Below, piece by piece: positions 1-11,108 of a stretch of 64,000 nucleotides of DNA. The notes beneath the pieces were generated by a model, which saw only the letters and a list, made by a program, of their open reading frames with translations, did not search any database and had not been told where the DNA came from. A program made the translations under genes and the position numbers. The stretch is from Stereocaulon alpinum (Eukaryota > Ascomycota > Lecanoromycetes > Lecanorales > Stereocaulaceae), in the NCBI GenBank assembly GCA_018257865.1, contig JAEUBA010000035.1, positions 124,001 to 188,000 of the forward strand, in the 5' to 3' direction. How positions within the stretch are numbered: the stretch's first letter is position 1; each line of letters starts with the position of its first letter.

Positions 1-606
1 TCGATAAAGAAAGAGCCTTGGAATCCGTATCCGGGTGGCGTAGTCCCTGCTTACAGCTTAGCTGAATACCATACTCCCGCGCTCTGGGACGCTGATTTCG
101 AAAGCAAAATGCATGGACTGTACTCCGGAGCAAGCATATCTGAACACGATGCTTCCACGTCTCGGGATGCTGATATCGGACGCAGAATACATGGGCCGTC
201 CTACTACGTACAAGGACCTGGTCCCAGCACGGCTTTCACGAACTTCGAAGACGTATATATGCCGGAATGTGCTGTTGCTGAGGCCCCGGCCCTACTCTCA
301 ACTTCCACAGCTGCCGGTAAGCGACCAGTCAATTTTGAACCTTCAACTACCGGAAACGTCCAGGTCGGAGGTCGTTATAGGCTAAATGCTCTCCTCAATC
401 TCGAAGAGCAAAGTCGAGTCTACAGTGGCTGCCGCCGTGGCAGCCGTCCCTGCGAGGATTGCGCTTGTGAGGACTGCGGCTATGGTGATGGATCAAGTCC
501 AGATATGGTTATCAATGAGGGCGGAGAGCTGCTGGACGATGCCCTGAACGAGTGCTCGTGTTCTTGTTCTGGACGAGAAGAATCGAGCCTGCTCGGCCTG
601 TTTTAG
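1..606 (+). CDS. C-terminal part of an unrecognised Cys-rich protein (5' end outside window)
   Basis: The frame is open from base 1 to a TAG at 604-606, about 201 codons, so the gene starts upstream of the window; the ATG at 109 is probably internal. The last 70 residues contain a Cys/Asp/Glu-rich stretch (CEDCACEDCGYGD, then CSCSCS) and end in SSLLGLF. I recognise no domain. The clustered cysteines could bind metal or form disulfides, but nothing in the visible part decides this. The only support is the long open frame and a non-random composition, so a spurious ORF is possible. Confidence 0.4.
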   Translation, partial: SIKKEPWNPYPGGVVPAYSLAEYHTPALWDADFESKMHGLYSGASISEHDASTSRDADIGRRIHGPSYYVQGPGPSTAFTNFEDVYMPECAVAEAPALLSTSTAAGKRPVNFEPSTTGNVQVGGRYRLNALLNLEEQSRVYSGCRRGSRPCEDCACEDCGYGDGSSPDMVINEGGELLDDALNECSCSCSGREESSLLGLF

Positions 607-1378
607 GGATCGGATAAGGGAGTAGAGCTAGGTTGATGTCTTGAATGCTTGGGCCGAGCTGAGTGGTTTGTTTCTGATACATGCTCATCATTAGCGTGTA
701 GATGGTAGGTAGAGCCTACTCTAGCCAAGGTGACAGTAAAGATACTTGCAAAATTCCAAATAGACGCTTACCAAATATTTGGAAAAGCAGGGCAGAGAGA
801 GAAAAGCAGCTAAAGAAACTTCTATGCGCTCCAATCAGGTATGCTTACCTCTTTTCTAGAACAAGGCAGTCGAGTCATTACCTGCTTCCATTCAATTGGC
901 GCCTCAACCAATTCTCCGAACCAGGAGACTCTTTCTCAGGAAACAAGGCAGCGACTTGCATCACCACTGTCTGTGCGTGCGGCTGGACCTACATCCAATT
1001 CCTTATCAGCAAGTTTGTCAATTCCGGTGGGATGGTCGTCGGTGCCTAATTGGCCGCCTTAAAGTCGGATTCTTAGCTGCATACCTTACCGTAAGCAAAC
1101 GCTAAGCCCTGCAGCCTTGCAATAAGCTGCAGCTGCCCCTCCTTACGTCAATAGGATTGATCGAATGCACCTCGGTTGCCTTGATTTTCAGCTCGAGGGT
1201 TCCATCGTGTTCCATTGCATATAAGCAGCCCGTCAGCGCACTTTCGTGTTTTTGGTTCTTGTTGTGCTTCTCCGTCTGGGTGTGAATTGCACCCTTTGAG
1301 ACGAGCCATCATCAGAGAGACTTCCGTCATAATTAAATTGATCAGAAGCTTCGTTTTGCGCACGCACAAGCTGTAAAC
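607..1378. other. Intergenic, no gene supported
   Basis: About 770 bases between the partial Cys-rich ORF and the coiled-coil gene at 1379. Three overlapping ORFs at 702-1105 lack protein-like composition or splice logic. A CATATAAG element near 1215 lies about 160 bases upstream of the ATG at 1379 and could be its TATA box, but this is not decisive. Confidence 0.4.
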
Positions 1379-2770
1379 ATGGCGATGTCACCAGATCTCA
1401 ATTCCCATTACACCTTCCTTCAGACATTATGCGAGATCGAGCGGCTAGTCGTGACTAGGGCCAAGATGATCGACGCATATGTCGACGTCTGCAGTATCGG
1501 CAGGATCATTCTGCAAAAAATTGATACACTGGTCTCAAGCAATGTTGTTGTATCGAAAATCGACTGCCTGATGCATATCGAGCGGCTAGCCGAAGCAAGC
1601 TTGAAAATCCGCCTGGGGACTGAGACCATGAACGACTGCATGGAGCAGAGTCGTAATAAAGTCGAATGCAATCTGCTTGATGGAAATAGTCTCCGCAGGA
1701 TCATGGAGCTCAAACTTGATGCTTTGGTCAAGTTGGCTGCGACTGATACGGAGAGTGACCGATTTTACCTCTCCGATAGGTTGGTGGATCTAGCAAGGAA
1801 GATGATGGATTTCAAAATTCACTCCGTCATTTCTGCCAAGTGCTCCATTTTGATGGGCCTAAGCAATGTGGGCCCGTCTGTAGGTAATTCCGATCCCGAT
1901 GTTCTGTCAGAGACTGATAGAACAGCGACCTTCGCGTGGAGGATCGCAGTCCTCTGATGATGACGAAGATGATATTCTAACGCCCGACGAGAGCGATTCT
2001 GTAAGCTGGTTACTCGGTCTCAAAAGGGGTCTAGCACTAAAGGATGATTACAGGCCTCTATCATAGCGTCAAACGAAGAGACGTCCTCCAAGAAAGGGGT
2101 CCAGGAGCTCCCAGATGCTTTGAAAGAAGCAGATTCCGCCAAAACAGCTATGTCGATGGATATAAAAACCCGCGAAAGCCGTATTCGCCAGCTAGAGACG
2201 GAACTTGCAAGTTTCAAGACACGCGGCGGGGCGGATCTCATCACTACTGTCAGTGAGCTGGGTACTATGCTTGCCAAAGCGGAAAGAGTCAAAAAGGACC
2301 AAGACAAGAAGATCAAGGATCTTGAATCTACCAATTTCCGTCTTCGTGACGACTATAGCCGTATCAGAACTGAGCTCAAGAATGCACACTGGAACCTTAG
2401 CAAGACCGAAGTCATGGTTTGCAATCCGAAGACGCCACTCACACCACCGGCGCCCGATTCTCACCATCCTGAGCCAATTCTTGATGAATGCAACGCTGGG
2501 AAATTGCCACGCCCTGCCGGGGGAGCCATGCCGACCAATCCTGCGTGGCAGTGGCCCACAGTTCATGGCAATCTTCCTAAGCGCACTTTCACTCGAGGCC
2601 GAGAATCGGCTGGCACTCGAGCTTACAGCTTTGTGAAGCCCGATGAGCATGACCAATGGACCTGCTTCGACGGACCGACGACGTTCACTGCCAAAGCAGT
2701 ACCTGAAGCGAGCAAACCCGAGCTTTGGGGAGACCACAGTACATCTGATTGTGACACGTCAGATTGCTAG
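1379..2770 (+). CDS. Helical/coiled-coil protein of unknown function, 430 aa
   Basis: Exons 1379-1879, 1926-2000 and 2054-2770, all phase 0; introns of 46 and 53 bp (the second with a GTAAGC donor and CAG acceptor). Skipping the first intron moves the frame from one that stops at 1955-1957 into one encoding an acidic linker (SQSSDDDEDDILTPDESDS), which supports the model. Residues 1-165 are predicted helical without a known domain. Residues about 215-300 form a coiled coil (RQLETELASF, KKDQDKKIKDLE). The last 110 residues are Pro/Thr/Ser-rich and end DCDTSDC. The architecture matches the gene at 6980-9429. No function is assigned. Confidence 0.7.
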
Positions 2771-3343
2771 ATTAGGAGGTTGTCGTGGAAAGTTTCGTAA
2801 GGTAGAATGCTCGATCTATGCTACGTGGAATCGTTCAGTTGGAGCGTTGACAACAGAATCGGGTGAGTGTGGGTTTTGTTCAACCAAGATTGCTCTTGAT
2901 GATATTAATAGAACGTTTGCCTAATGAAATAAGGAGTCATTTAACGGCATTCCCACCGTAGATTTCGAGTTTCCAGTGGAAAAGGTCTAGCAGAAGTACA
3001 CAAGAAGACGCACATTCCACTGTTTGCACCTTGCCAAGCAAGTAAACTGTATTGGCTCTAGTAGGTGGGCAAATCGCATTCCTCAGGAAACTGGCACGAC
3101 TGGACCTGTGCATGTCCATCCAGACTTGTACATCATCAGGTAATGAACTAAACCTCATGAATACGGGGGTATTGGATATGCACCAATAGCAGCATGGCTC
3201 TGGGTGATGACGTGGCAATCCTACAGATTAGGCAGCAGCAGCGGAAGGATCTGAACTCCTTGCTAGAATTATCAACCCCATAACTCGCATATTTGATCGT
3301 CCTCAAGAACAGAGAATCTGCTGCTTCATGGGTAGCCACCAAG
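2771..3343. other. Intergenic between coiled-coil gene and DUF4419 gene
   Basis: About 570 bases. Short ORFs on both strands look like chance. No repeat or RNA gene was recognised. Confidence 0.4.
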
Positions 3344-5297
3344 ATGCCAGTAACAATCACACCCGCCACCCACGGCGCTGACACCATCAAAAGCAAAGGA
3401 GATCCTGTAAAGACGCCTCAAGATATCCTCAACCGGGCTTGCCCCAAAGAAGGCGCCGATTGCGTAGAACTTCTACAATCCTCCTTCGATTCCAATTTCA
3501 ACCCAGTCATTCAACCATCAGCCAATGGCTTCGTGCACGGTGTCATCCTGGCCTATAACCAGCATCACCACCTGCAGATCAGGCCGGAAGATGGTGAGCA
3601 CCCTTTCCTGAATTAGTGTTCTCCTTTCGTATTACGACGGAGACCTGAGCGGCTCTGGAAACATGCGTTTCGTTCAAGGGTCCTTACTCTTCACAAGGCC
3701 CATCTATTCTAGCACCATGCCTGCCTGTTACGTCTGACGTTTAGGCATATTTCTTAAAGTCCACTTGAGCACGGTCACTTTGCCAGAGTTATTAAACCTT
3801 GCGTTCGGCTAATTGCCAGATGAAGGCGAATTGGCCAGATTCAAGTTATGTACAAGCTACTGGAGCGAGGGGCCAATTCCTTGCTGTCAAGAGACTGCTG
3901 CTCTTCTACACCTATCTCATCCCATTGCTGCAGGCCTGATAGCCTCTCGTCTCAGGTCACACGTCAAACAACCCTACATGGGACGGGCTGTACATCGCCA
4001 CGTGGCCACCTACAACATTTCTCGAATATTGAAGTCATCTTAATAGACCAAGACTGACCCAAAACTGCATAGTCTGGTTCGCAATCATCTCTCAGTTGAG
4101 CTTCTACATCAACGCCCATGCTGAGGAACTCCGTGGGATGTTCGTCACTCACAAGGGCAAGAAGGAATTGGTTGTAAAATTTGAACAAGGTACACGGATA
4201 AAGCATCTCACCTTTACCTCGCCTAGTGATCTTAGTATAAAACCATGTTTTTGGGAGCAAATGGTCGAGAGTTCACCCTCTTGTGCTCCTGAGATGTGTT
4301 ACATACTCCCGAACGCAGACGTGAAAGAGTACTTCTAATTTGCAGGCTTGACAGGTAACCGATACACGGTGGATTTCGGCTTGTTTGCACAGTTGATGAG
4401 CGGGCTTATCGAAGAGAACGTCGTAGACCCAGAACTCCGCAAGTGGGTGATGCCAGCGTTCTCCACGAGCACCCGCCATGATAATATCATTGCATCCATA
4501 CTCTTGATGGGTGTGACCCAGAAGTACTTTGAATTCACATGCTGCATGCTTTGTGGGCTTCCAAGCGTGACCTTAATGGGGGAAAAGGCAGACTGGGAGC
4601 TCATCTACCAACGTCTTGCCAAAATCGACACCTTCGGCGAAGAACCCGCCCAATTCAGCAAACTCCTTCGTCCAGTAATCTCACACTTCTTGAAGTCGTT
4701 CGACGAACCTGCTTCTGCGGACATCGTCAATTTTTGGCAACGCATAGCCCACCATCACAGGCAAGGAAGCGGATCCTCCTTCTATTCAGGCTGGATAACC
4801 GCATTTTGCTTCTGGGATGCGGATGGCGTATCCATGTACAGAGTTCCCACCGACCGCGGTGATCCTGAGAGGTTCGCGCGTGAAAAGGCCCGTTTCCCGT
4901 CGCTAGAGTTGGATGGTGTCAGCTATCATTGGATTGTGTCTGACAAGGTGCCGCCGGGGTACTCATCTGTGTACGTACTTTGCGGAGGTTTACCTTTCCC
5001 ACTAGAACCATTATATGAGTCCTGAGATCCATCTCGTGAGCAGTGACTTGGGATGATGTTTTCTAATCATAACCCACATACCTTGTCTTCAGTCTGGATG
5101 AAGATGTATGCTGACTCCGAACTGTGCACAGGCCCGTAACAATAAATGACAACGGTGCTGTGTATCAGGCTACGATGGTTGCTGGATCAGTGGGCATCAA
5201 TTGCACGGGCAGCGAAAGAGAAAATTCCGAAAGCTCGACAGATTTGGACACGGTCAGTGCACAGACTGGATGGTGGATGTTCGAGCGAAAGAGCTAG
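3344..5297 (+). CDS. DUF4419 family protein, 385 aa
   Basis: Exons 3344-3593, 4073-4189, 4346-4970 and 5132-5297. The joins rebuild the family's conserved blocks: GFVHGVILAYNQHHHLQIRP, then EDVWFAIISQLSFYINAHAE across the first junction, KKELVV, TVDFGLFAQLM, VDPELRKWVMPAF, LCGIPSVTL-like LCGLPSVTL, and YSSVPVTINDNG with MVAGSVG near the C terminus. DUF4419 proteins are common in fungi and have no established biochemical role. The first intron is long (479 bp); the others are 156 and 161 bp, and all sites are GT..AG. The gene sits between two coiled-coil genes on the same strand. The length is typical and I see no break. Confidence 0.88.
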
Positions 5298-5809
5298 GCA
5301 TTTTCGGATACGGAGGATGCTGGAGGATGAAGGAAGACGATAGAGTATAATTATGAGTTTGAGGCGTGCCGCCGAACGAGGTCCTAAGATTTATCACTCT
5401 GACAGTAGCAAGCCCGTAAGGTGATAAGCCAAAAAGGGTACTAGAGTTAGAATATTGCGGTTCAAACCATACCAATCTCCGAACGCATTGAAAAAGATTT
5501 CCGAAGTGTTGCGTGTCTCTAAACTCTCTTTGAGATGGTCCTAGGCTAATCTCGGCAACATTGAACCATAGATATGTTGAGTCGCAGGGGAATAGCATGC
5601 TCAATGAGGGCCAATATGTACAATCACGGGCATATATGAGTAAGCATGTAATGCTTGTCTACCGCGTCTATGGATCAATACTTCACTCATCATCGTGTTA
5701 TGATGAGTGCATACGTCAGCAGAGTGCCCCAACTTGGCCGCATAACGTAAACAAGACCTCTCTTTGTCCTCAACAATAACACCACCTTCAAAACGCAAGA
5801 GCTCCTTTT
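5298..5809. other. Intergenic, no gene supported
   Basis: About 510 bases downstream of the DUF4419 gene. Small ORFs on both strands lack recognisable content. Confidence 0.35.
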
Positions 5810-6245
5810 CGCGATGCCTCAACTCTGCTTCTCGAGAACATTCAGCTGAGGGAAAAACTCGTGGAAGCAGCTGAAAACCTCAGCCAAATACAATCATCAT
5901 CAGCGCATGATGTTAACAACCTCAATGTTGAGAATCCACGTTTGGCGCAAACTTACATACGCGAACGACGATCTCAGCATCATCAGCATTTCGCTTAGCT
6001 CACTCTCGCAGGGCTTCACCACAATAGATGCTACTGGAAGCATTAACGCCGATGCGAACGAGTACGCTACGCTAAAGCCCACTACCATCGCTCGTGCATG
6101 GCAGGAAGGGCCTACAGACTACGTGGGCAGCACGTGACGGCCGGATGTACCTGAATCTGTCCCCTCCTTCCTAGCTGAATTTGAGGAGAACCCCCAGGCG
6201 GAAGCAGGAGCGATACCCACTCCTGAGTCTAGCATTACCGACTGA
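5810..6245 (+). pseudogene. Decayed coiled-coil gene fragment
   Basis: Two pieces read like the coiled-coil genes on either side. Around 5815-5990 one frame gives a heptad-like run (LLLENIQLREKLVEAAENL) that ends in a TAG. Around 6140-6245 another piece gives an acidic tail (SFLAEFEENPQAEAGAIPT) ending in TGA. No start codon and no convincing splice set joins them. The composition matches the 3' part of the 6980-9429 gene, so I read it as the remains of a third family member. A short active gene with unseen exons is less likely. Confidence 0.4.
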
Positions 6246-6979
6246 CTTCGGTGGAAGTGTATGGGAACGTGTGCTTGATCATGGCTGTACGAGGTTGATA
6301 TGACTGTGAGGGAGCGTCTATTGTTCCAATATTAGCAGGTTTGCAAACGGATAGCATAATAGAATGGACTGTATGGAGGGGCGCATGCTAAGGCTTGGTT
6401 AAGATGGTTTGGGGGATTGTAGCCAACGTATTAACCATAGAACAAGAGGTTGACATCGAATTTGGTAGCGATCCCACGAGAAGTCTGTCTTCACCTAGGA
6501 GTTCAAGGCTATTCTTCCATCAGCTATATGAATTGGCAATAGCGAATCGGGCTTTTGGTGGCCGAATTTCTGGTTATGATAAGATCCCCTTACATTTGAC
6601 TATCGTAACAGCAACTACCGCGTGAGTACCAGAAGCATGTCAATATTGCTCCAAGTCGACTTATAAATGACTTTGAAAGATACACTAACTGTCTCATCAC
6701 CTTGGGTGGAATCCTAATTGCGACTTAGTGCGCAGCGGCATGTGTACCATACTGTTGTAGCTGAAGCTGCAGGAAGGAGAGACATGCAGACACTCAGGCT
6801 GATAGCTCTGCAGCCACCCAGAACCTTGGCTACAACCATTAGTGGCAAACATCTTTGAAGACTGGTGTCTGCGGGGTAGAAATTCACTTATCATACGTGT
6901 TGAGGATCTCCACCCGCCATACCTTCCAAGCTGACATCGTCACATTACAAAGGAATTCGAAAACATCAAACTGAGATCC
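6246..6979. other. Intergenic upstream of the second coiled-coil gene
   Basis: About 730 bases. The ORF at 6395-6625 has no recognised motif and no splice partner. It presumably holds the promoter of the gene at 6980. Confidence 0.35.
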
Positions 6980-9429
6980 ATGGTCACACCTTCAAATTCA
7001 ACGATCGCCAACCTCAAGCGGCTAGGAGACCTTTACGACCGGCTCTCATTCTTAGGTGAACATGGTCTTGACACGAAAGTCCTGTCAGAGCCGGCGTTTC
7101 AGATTGTAGCATTGATGTCGGCCAGCCATACCACCCACACGGGATCTAAGCCCGACAGCAGCGTGACCGAGCTCCAAAAGCTCAAAGATCTTGAACATTG
7201 GATCGCTATCATATCCATAGCCGCGATGTCTTTGCCCGAAGCCTCTCGTACTTGCCGGGAATTGGATCATATCATCAGCTACGACTCAGCGAGATTGCAG
7301 CCATTTGTCGCTGACGAGGACTGTGATCGTCCAACGCTTCTAGAAATGCTGGAGCTGAGCGTGAAGATCAGGACTGGTCTTACCCGCATACAGGTCAAGA
7401 GCAAAGATCTTGTCGAGAAGTCTGGGTGTCTTACCATATTCGAGATTCTTGACGAACTCATTGCCGATATCATTGGTCGCCTCCAAGATACAAAGTCCGT
7501 CCCTGTTAGTGTACGTTGCGCTCGCCTTTCGTTTGACAGCTTTGCATTACTGACTGAGAACGCAGTCGACGCACATCCAAGGGAGCTGGCGCAACCGTTT
7601 AGGCTTAGCATCCAAGTATATCAATGATCGAACCTTAACAGCGGAGGCACTCCAAGGGCCTCGTGCTGCTGAGGTTCCACAGGATTCTAGCGTGCTGAAG
7701 GACCAGATGCAAGGTCTACGGAGTAAGATCAAGGAGCTTGAGGCAGAACTTTCTGCGACGGAGTACGACAAGCAAGCCAAAACAAGGGACAACGAGCGCT
7801 TTCAAGGTCTGATCCATCAACTCGAACAAGAAAATGGTAGGTCAGAGAGAGCTTTGATCAATGAGCAACAGCTCTCTGCCATGGTACGTGTGGCTATCGC
7901 TATGGGTATTGCAATTTTGCTGATACAAGTCTTAGCTGTCAGACTCTGCTGAAAAGGATAAGGAAGCGTACGAAAAGTCGCAAGCTGAGGTACTGCAAGG
8001 GAAGGAGCTCTTGGCTGAGACCGAGAAAGAGAAAGATGGTTTGCTTAGAACCTTGGATGAGCTGCGTGGGGAGAATAGCCAATGGACCAAGGAGATCGCG
8101 AGATCAAGCATCACAATAAACAGCCTAATTGAGGAAAAGATGTCCACCACAAACGCAGCCGCCGACGAGATCGAAGTTCTGCGGGTAGATAAAGCTGCCT
8201 TGGCAGCGCTCGTTGAGACCACTCGCGACGATCTTGAGCGCTGTGAGGAGGAGCTGGCTGACGCGAAGAAGGGTCTCAAGCTTAGTAATGGTCTCCCTGA
8301 GAGCGCCGACGCAGCTCTTGATGCAATAACAAGCAATATAGATAAAGTCACCGCTGACAACGTTCGCTTGGAGACAGAGCTCGGCAATGTCAAGCAAGCC
8401 CTCAAACAGCTACGGTCTTCGCAAAAGACTAAGAAGATTGCGGGTCTCAACCAATCAATCACCGAATTGAAGAAGGAACTTGAAGAAGCCAATGAGACCA
8501 TTAACTCTTTTCGGGTCTCCAGTCAGGAGACTGGCAGCGAAAACTCCAAGCTCGCTGAGGAAAATATTCGCTTGAATAACGACCTCGAGACAGCAACAAC
8601 GAAGGTGGACGAGCTCACAGCGAACAATGCTTACCTAAAGCAAGGAATGGCCGACATGCAGAACAAGCAGGATCGAATCCCGCTTCCTCAGAAAGATATC
8701 TGTGACTTGGAGCAACAAGTCGTGCGTACCATTGATGCTCTGAATAAGTCTCACATCCATCAAAAAGAGTGTGAGACGAGAATGAAGAAGCTCTCCGCCA
8801 GCAACTCGCACTTACAGATAGAGCTTGTAACGGCAACGGAACTCGTGGAGGAGCTCACAGCAGAGAAGTCTCACCTTGAGGATCATATTACAGAGTTAAA
8901 GGACACCGATCAGAAACGGTATGATAAATATGTCGCAGAACTACAGCGTAATGAATGTTCACGCCTAGAGAGTCTTTTTGAAGCAGCAACGGAGAGCCTG
9001 GAAAAAGTCAGAGCCGATAACGCTTGTTTGAAGGAGGAACTCGCAGCCTCGCAGAGTATCAAAAATCTTACCTGGTTCAGTGACTATGCTACAGATATGT
9101 TGGATAGCATGAAGCAGTTCGAAAGCAGGCTCGGCGAGATGATTGTAACTCGAGAAGTAGCCTATGCTCGAGCCGATGAGCTCACTCACGAGAATTTGGA
9201 GTTGAAGAAAGATCTGGCTTTCGCCCTTGACAAGCATATCAATCAGACTGCGAGCAACGATGTAGAGACAGCTACAGGGCCTAGCAACGCTCACGGCACC
9301 ACTATTCCCAAGATCGATGCCATCGATGACGCCTTGATAATTGAAGAGGACCAAGAACCTTATTCAGACTCCGACTCCTGGTCTTTGGGAGAAGCGACAC
9401 CGGCTTCCAGCTCCGGCAACCCTCATTGA
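6980..9429 (+). CDS. Long coiled-coil protein, 780 aa
   Basis: Exons 6980-7510, 7566-7883 and 7936-9429, all phase 0; introns 55 and 52 bp. The joins are forced: each exon ends in a frame that soon stops, and the next continues open. Residues 1-177 are predicted helical without a known domain. From about residue 220 to 720 the protein is nearly continuous coiled coil, with recurring units such as LTANNAYLKQ, LTAEKSHLEDHITELK and VRADNACLKEELA. The C terminus is acidic (EEDQEPYSDSDSW). The repeated L-x-x-[ED]-[NK]-x-x-L pattern resembles structural or tethering proteins, but no family was recognised. The domain order matches the 1379 gene. Confidence 0.78.
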
Positions 9430-9875
9430 GACCCTAACGACAAGGCATTGACATGGATGGGCGCGCACATAGGTTTTAGATGGACATGGCAGAGAGGGTG
9501 CCTTTTTCACTGCTCTCCCGGCAGATTCATGCATGCATATAACAGCATAGTGGGGGTGAAGGTAGCTGTTCACGATGAAGGAAATTAGCACAGACCAAAA
9601 ACTCGCATGCAATCAACAATAGAAAGGAGACTCAGCCAGACCACTCACCCCTCACCACTCTCCACCATTCCCTCCATACCCAGCACAAACCCCCTAAAAC
9701 TCCATCTCTCACTGATGGAATCTCCCCTAATTTACAACAATTCCAATTCCCACCCCACGACCCATCAACTCAGCCCCATACTCCAGCCTCCCCTCATCCC
9801 ATCCTATCTCCTACTATCTTACCCCATCATCTTCCCTCCTCCTATCAAATCCCAAATCCCTGACCCCTAATCAAC

Positions 9876-9892
9876 CCCTAATCCCTAATCCC
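9876..9892 (+). repeat. Telomere-like repeat, left copy (CCCTAAT units)
   Basis: CCCTAATCCCTAATCCC, an exact 17-base inverted copy of 10591-10607. A further CCCCTAAT lies just upstream near 9864. The units are one base longer than the usual fungal telomere hexamer CCCTAA. Confidence 0.75.
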
Positions 9893-10590
9893 ACCCCGTA
9901 CCCAAAACTTACCTCAACCTCGCAACCCTAACCTTATCCAGCAACATCATCCACCCGGGGCCCAGGCAGTCGGGACTCGGGGATCCTACTTTAGGAAGCT
10001 TGCCGACGCGGCGAGGCGCCGAGGCGAGGGTGGCAAGGGTGCAAAGAGGTAAGCGGGGTAAGCGAGGGAGGCGAGAGTACTTGAGGTACTTCGTGCAAGC
10101 GAAAATACAGTGGGTCCTTTAAGCGAATACCTCATCCCGCTTGCATAATCACCCTCGCTAGTCCTGCTAAGATTGCTGAAGGGAGTTTTATCAGGGACCA
10201 TGACGTGTGGCGTGCGATTGATTGGTTTCCAAGCACAGTAAGTTAATCAAGTGGAAGTGGCGCCACATCTCGCGGACGAATGTGTTGTTACGTCGTGGGT
10301 TGTGTCGCGTGTGGTTTGCGATTTGGGGTAAGCGGTGATGTGATGTAATGACCGAGGCTCGGTTGGTTGGTGGGTTTTGTGATTATGGTTATGGATATGG
10401 ATGGGAGGGTGTGATTTGCGTTATTGCTTGTGTTTTTTTCTTTCTTTCGAGGGCTATTACGGTTGGATGTGGGGATGTGGTGTGGTTTTTGGGGTTTGGA
10501 GTTGGAATTTGGAGTTGCCGGGCGCAATTGGGGCGGTTTTTATGCTTAGGTTTGTGCAAGTGCTGAGTAGAGCGGAGATAAGAGGGGTTA

Positions 10591-10607
10591 GGGATTAGGG
10601 ATTAGGG
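10591..10607 (+). repeat. Telomere-like repeat, right copy (ATTAGGG units)
   Basis: GGGATTAGGGATTAGGG, preceded by GGGGTTA, which adds a true TTAGGG unit. Together with 9876-9892 it bounds 731 bases with CCCTAA-type sequence on the left and TTAGGG-type on the right, the order found at the two ends of a linear DNA. Confidence 0.75.
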
Positions 10608-11108
10608 ACATTGGAAGCAGGCTGTGCGTAGTTCGGATAATTTGATTTATGTAGTTTGAGTAGGCGAGGCTGTGGGGTTAGTGGCTCAGCATTGTGGACG
10701 TGTACGTCGTAGATTACCGGTATCAAACTGGTATGTTGATCTAACTAAGCAAATGAGCCGAGATCTATTGTACATGATTGATACAGGGTATGCGCATGTC
10801 TAAATCCAGAGGCGAAGCAGACGGAGATCAAATGCAAAAAGGTGTACGAGTTCAACAGAGGAATCGCGCAAACGCTGCAGACGGAAAGAATGTCCCAAAA
10901 CGAAGCACGAACTTGCTGACCAGCAGAAGAACGGTCAAATCAAACCCAGTTGTAGATGCAAACAAGACGCGCCATCGCAATGCATAATATCCCTGATCCA
11001 AAAAGAAAGTCCTATTCGCCTACCGTCACAATCACTCCGATGCTATGTCATTCCTGACTGAACAGCAGTCTCTCATCAGCTCTGTATATCGTGTCAATGG
11101 TTGAGCAC

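Larger units (their letters stand above)
9430..11108. other. Gene-poor segment with strong strand bias and telomere-like repeats
   Basis: 9630-9930 is very C-rich on the plus strand with almost no G. 10200-10610 is G/T-rich on the same strand. 9980-10200 between them is a GC-rich block of short GGCGAGG/GTAAGCG-like repeats. No coding frame is credible: the ORFs here reflect the skewed composition. 10620-11108 shows nothing recognisable. Confidence 0.5.

Noticed and set aside
9607..9870. 87-codon Pro/Ser/Thr/Leu-rich ORF
   Set aside because: It only reflects the C-rich, G-free base composition of the segment.
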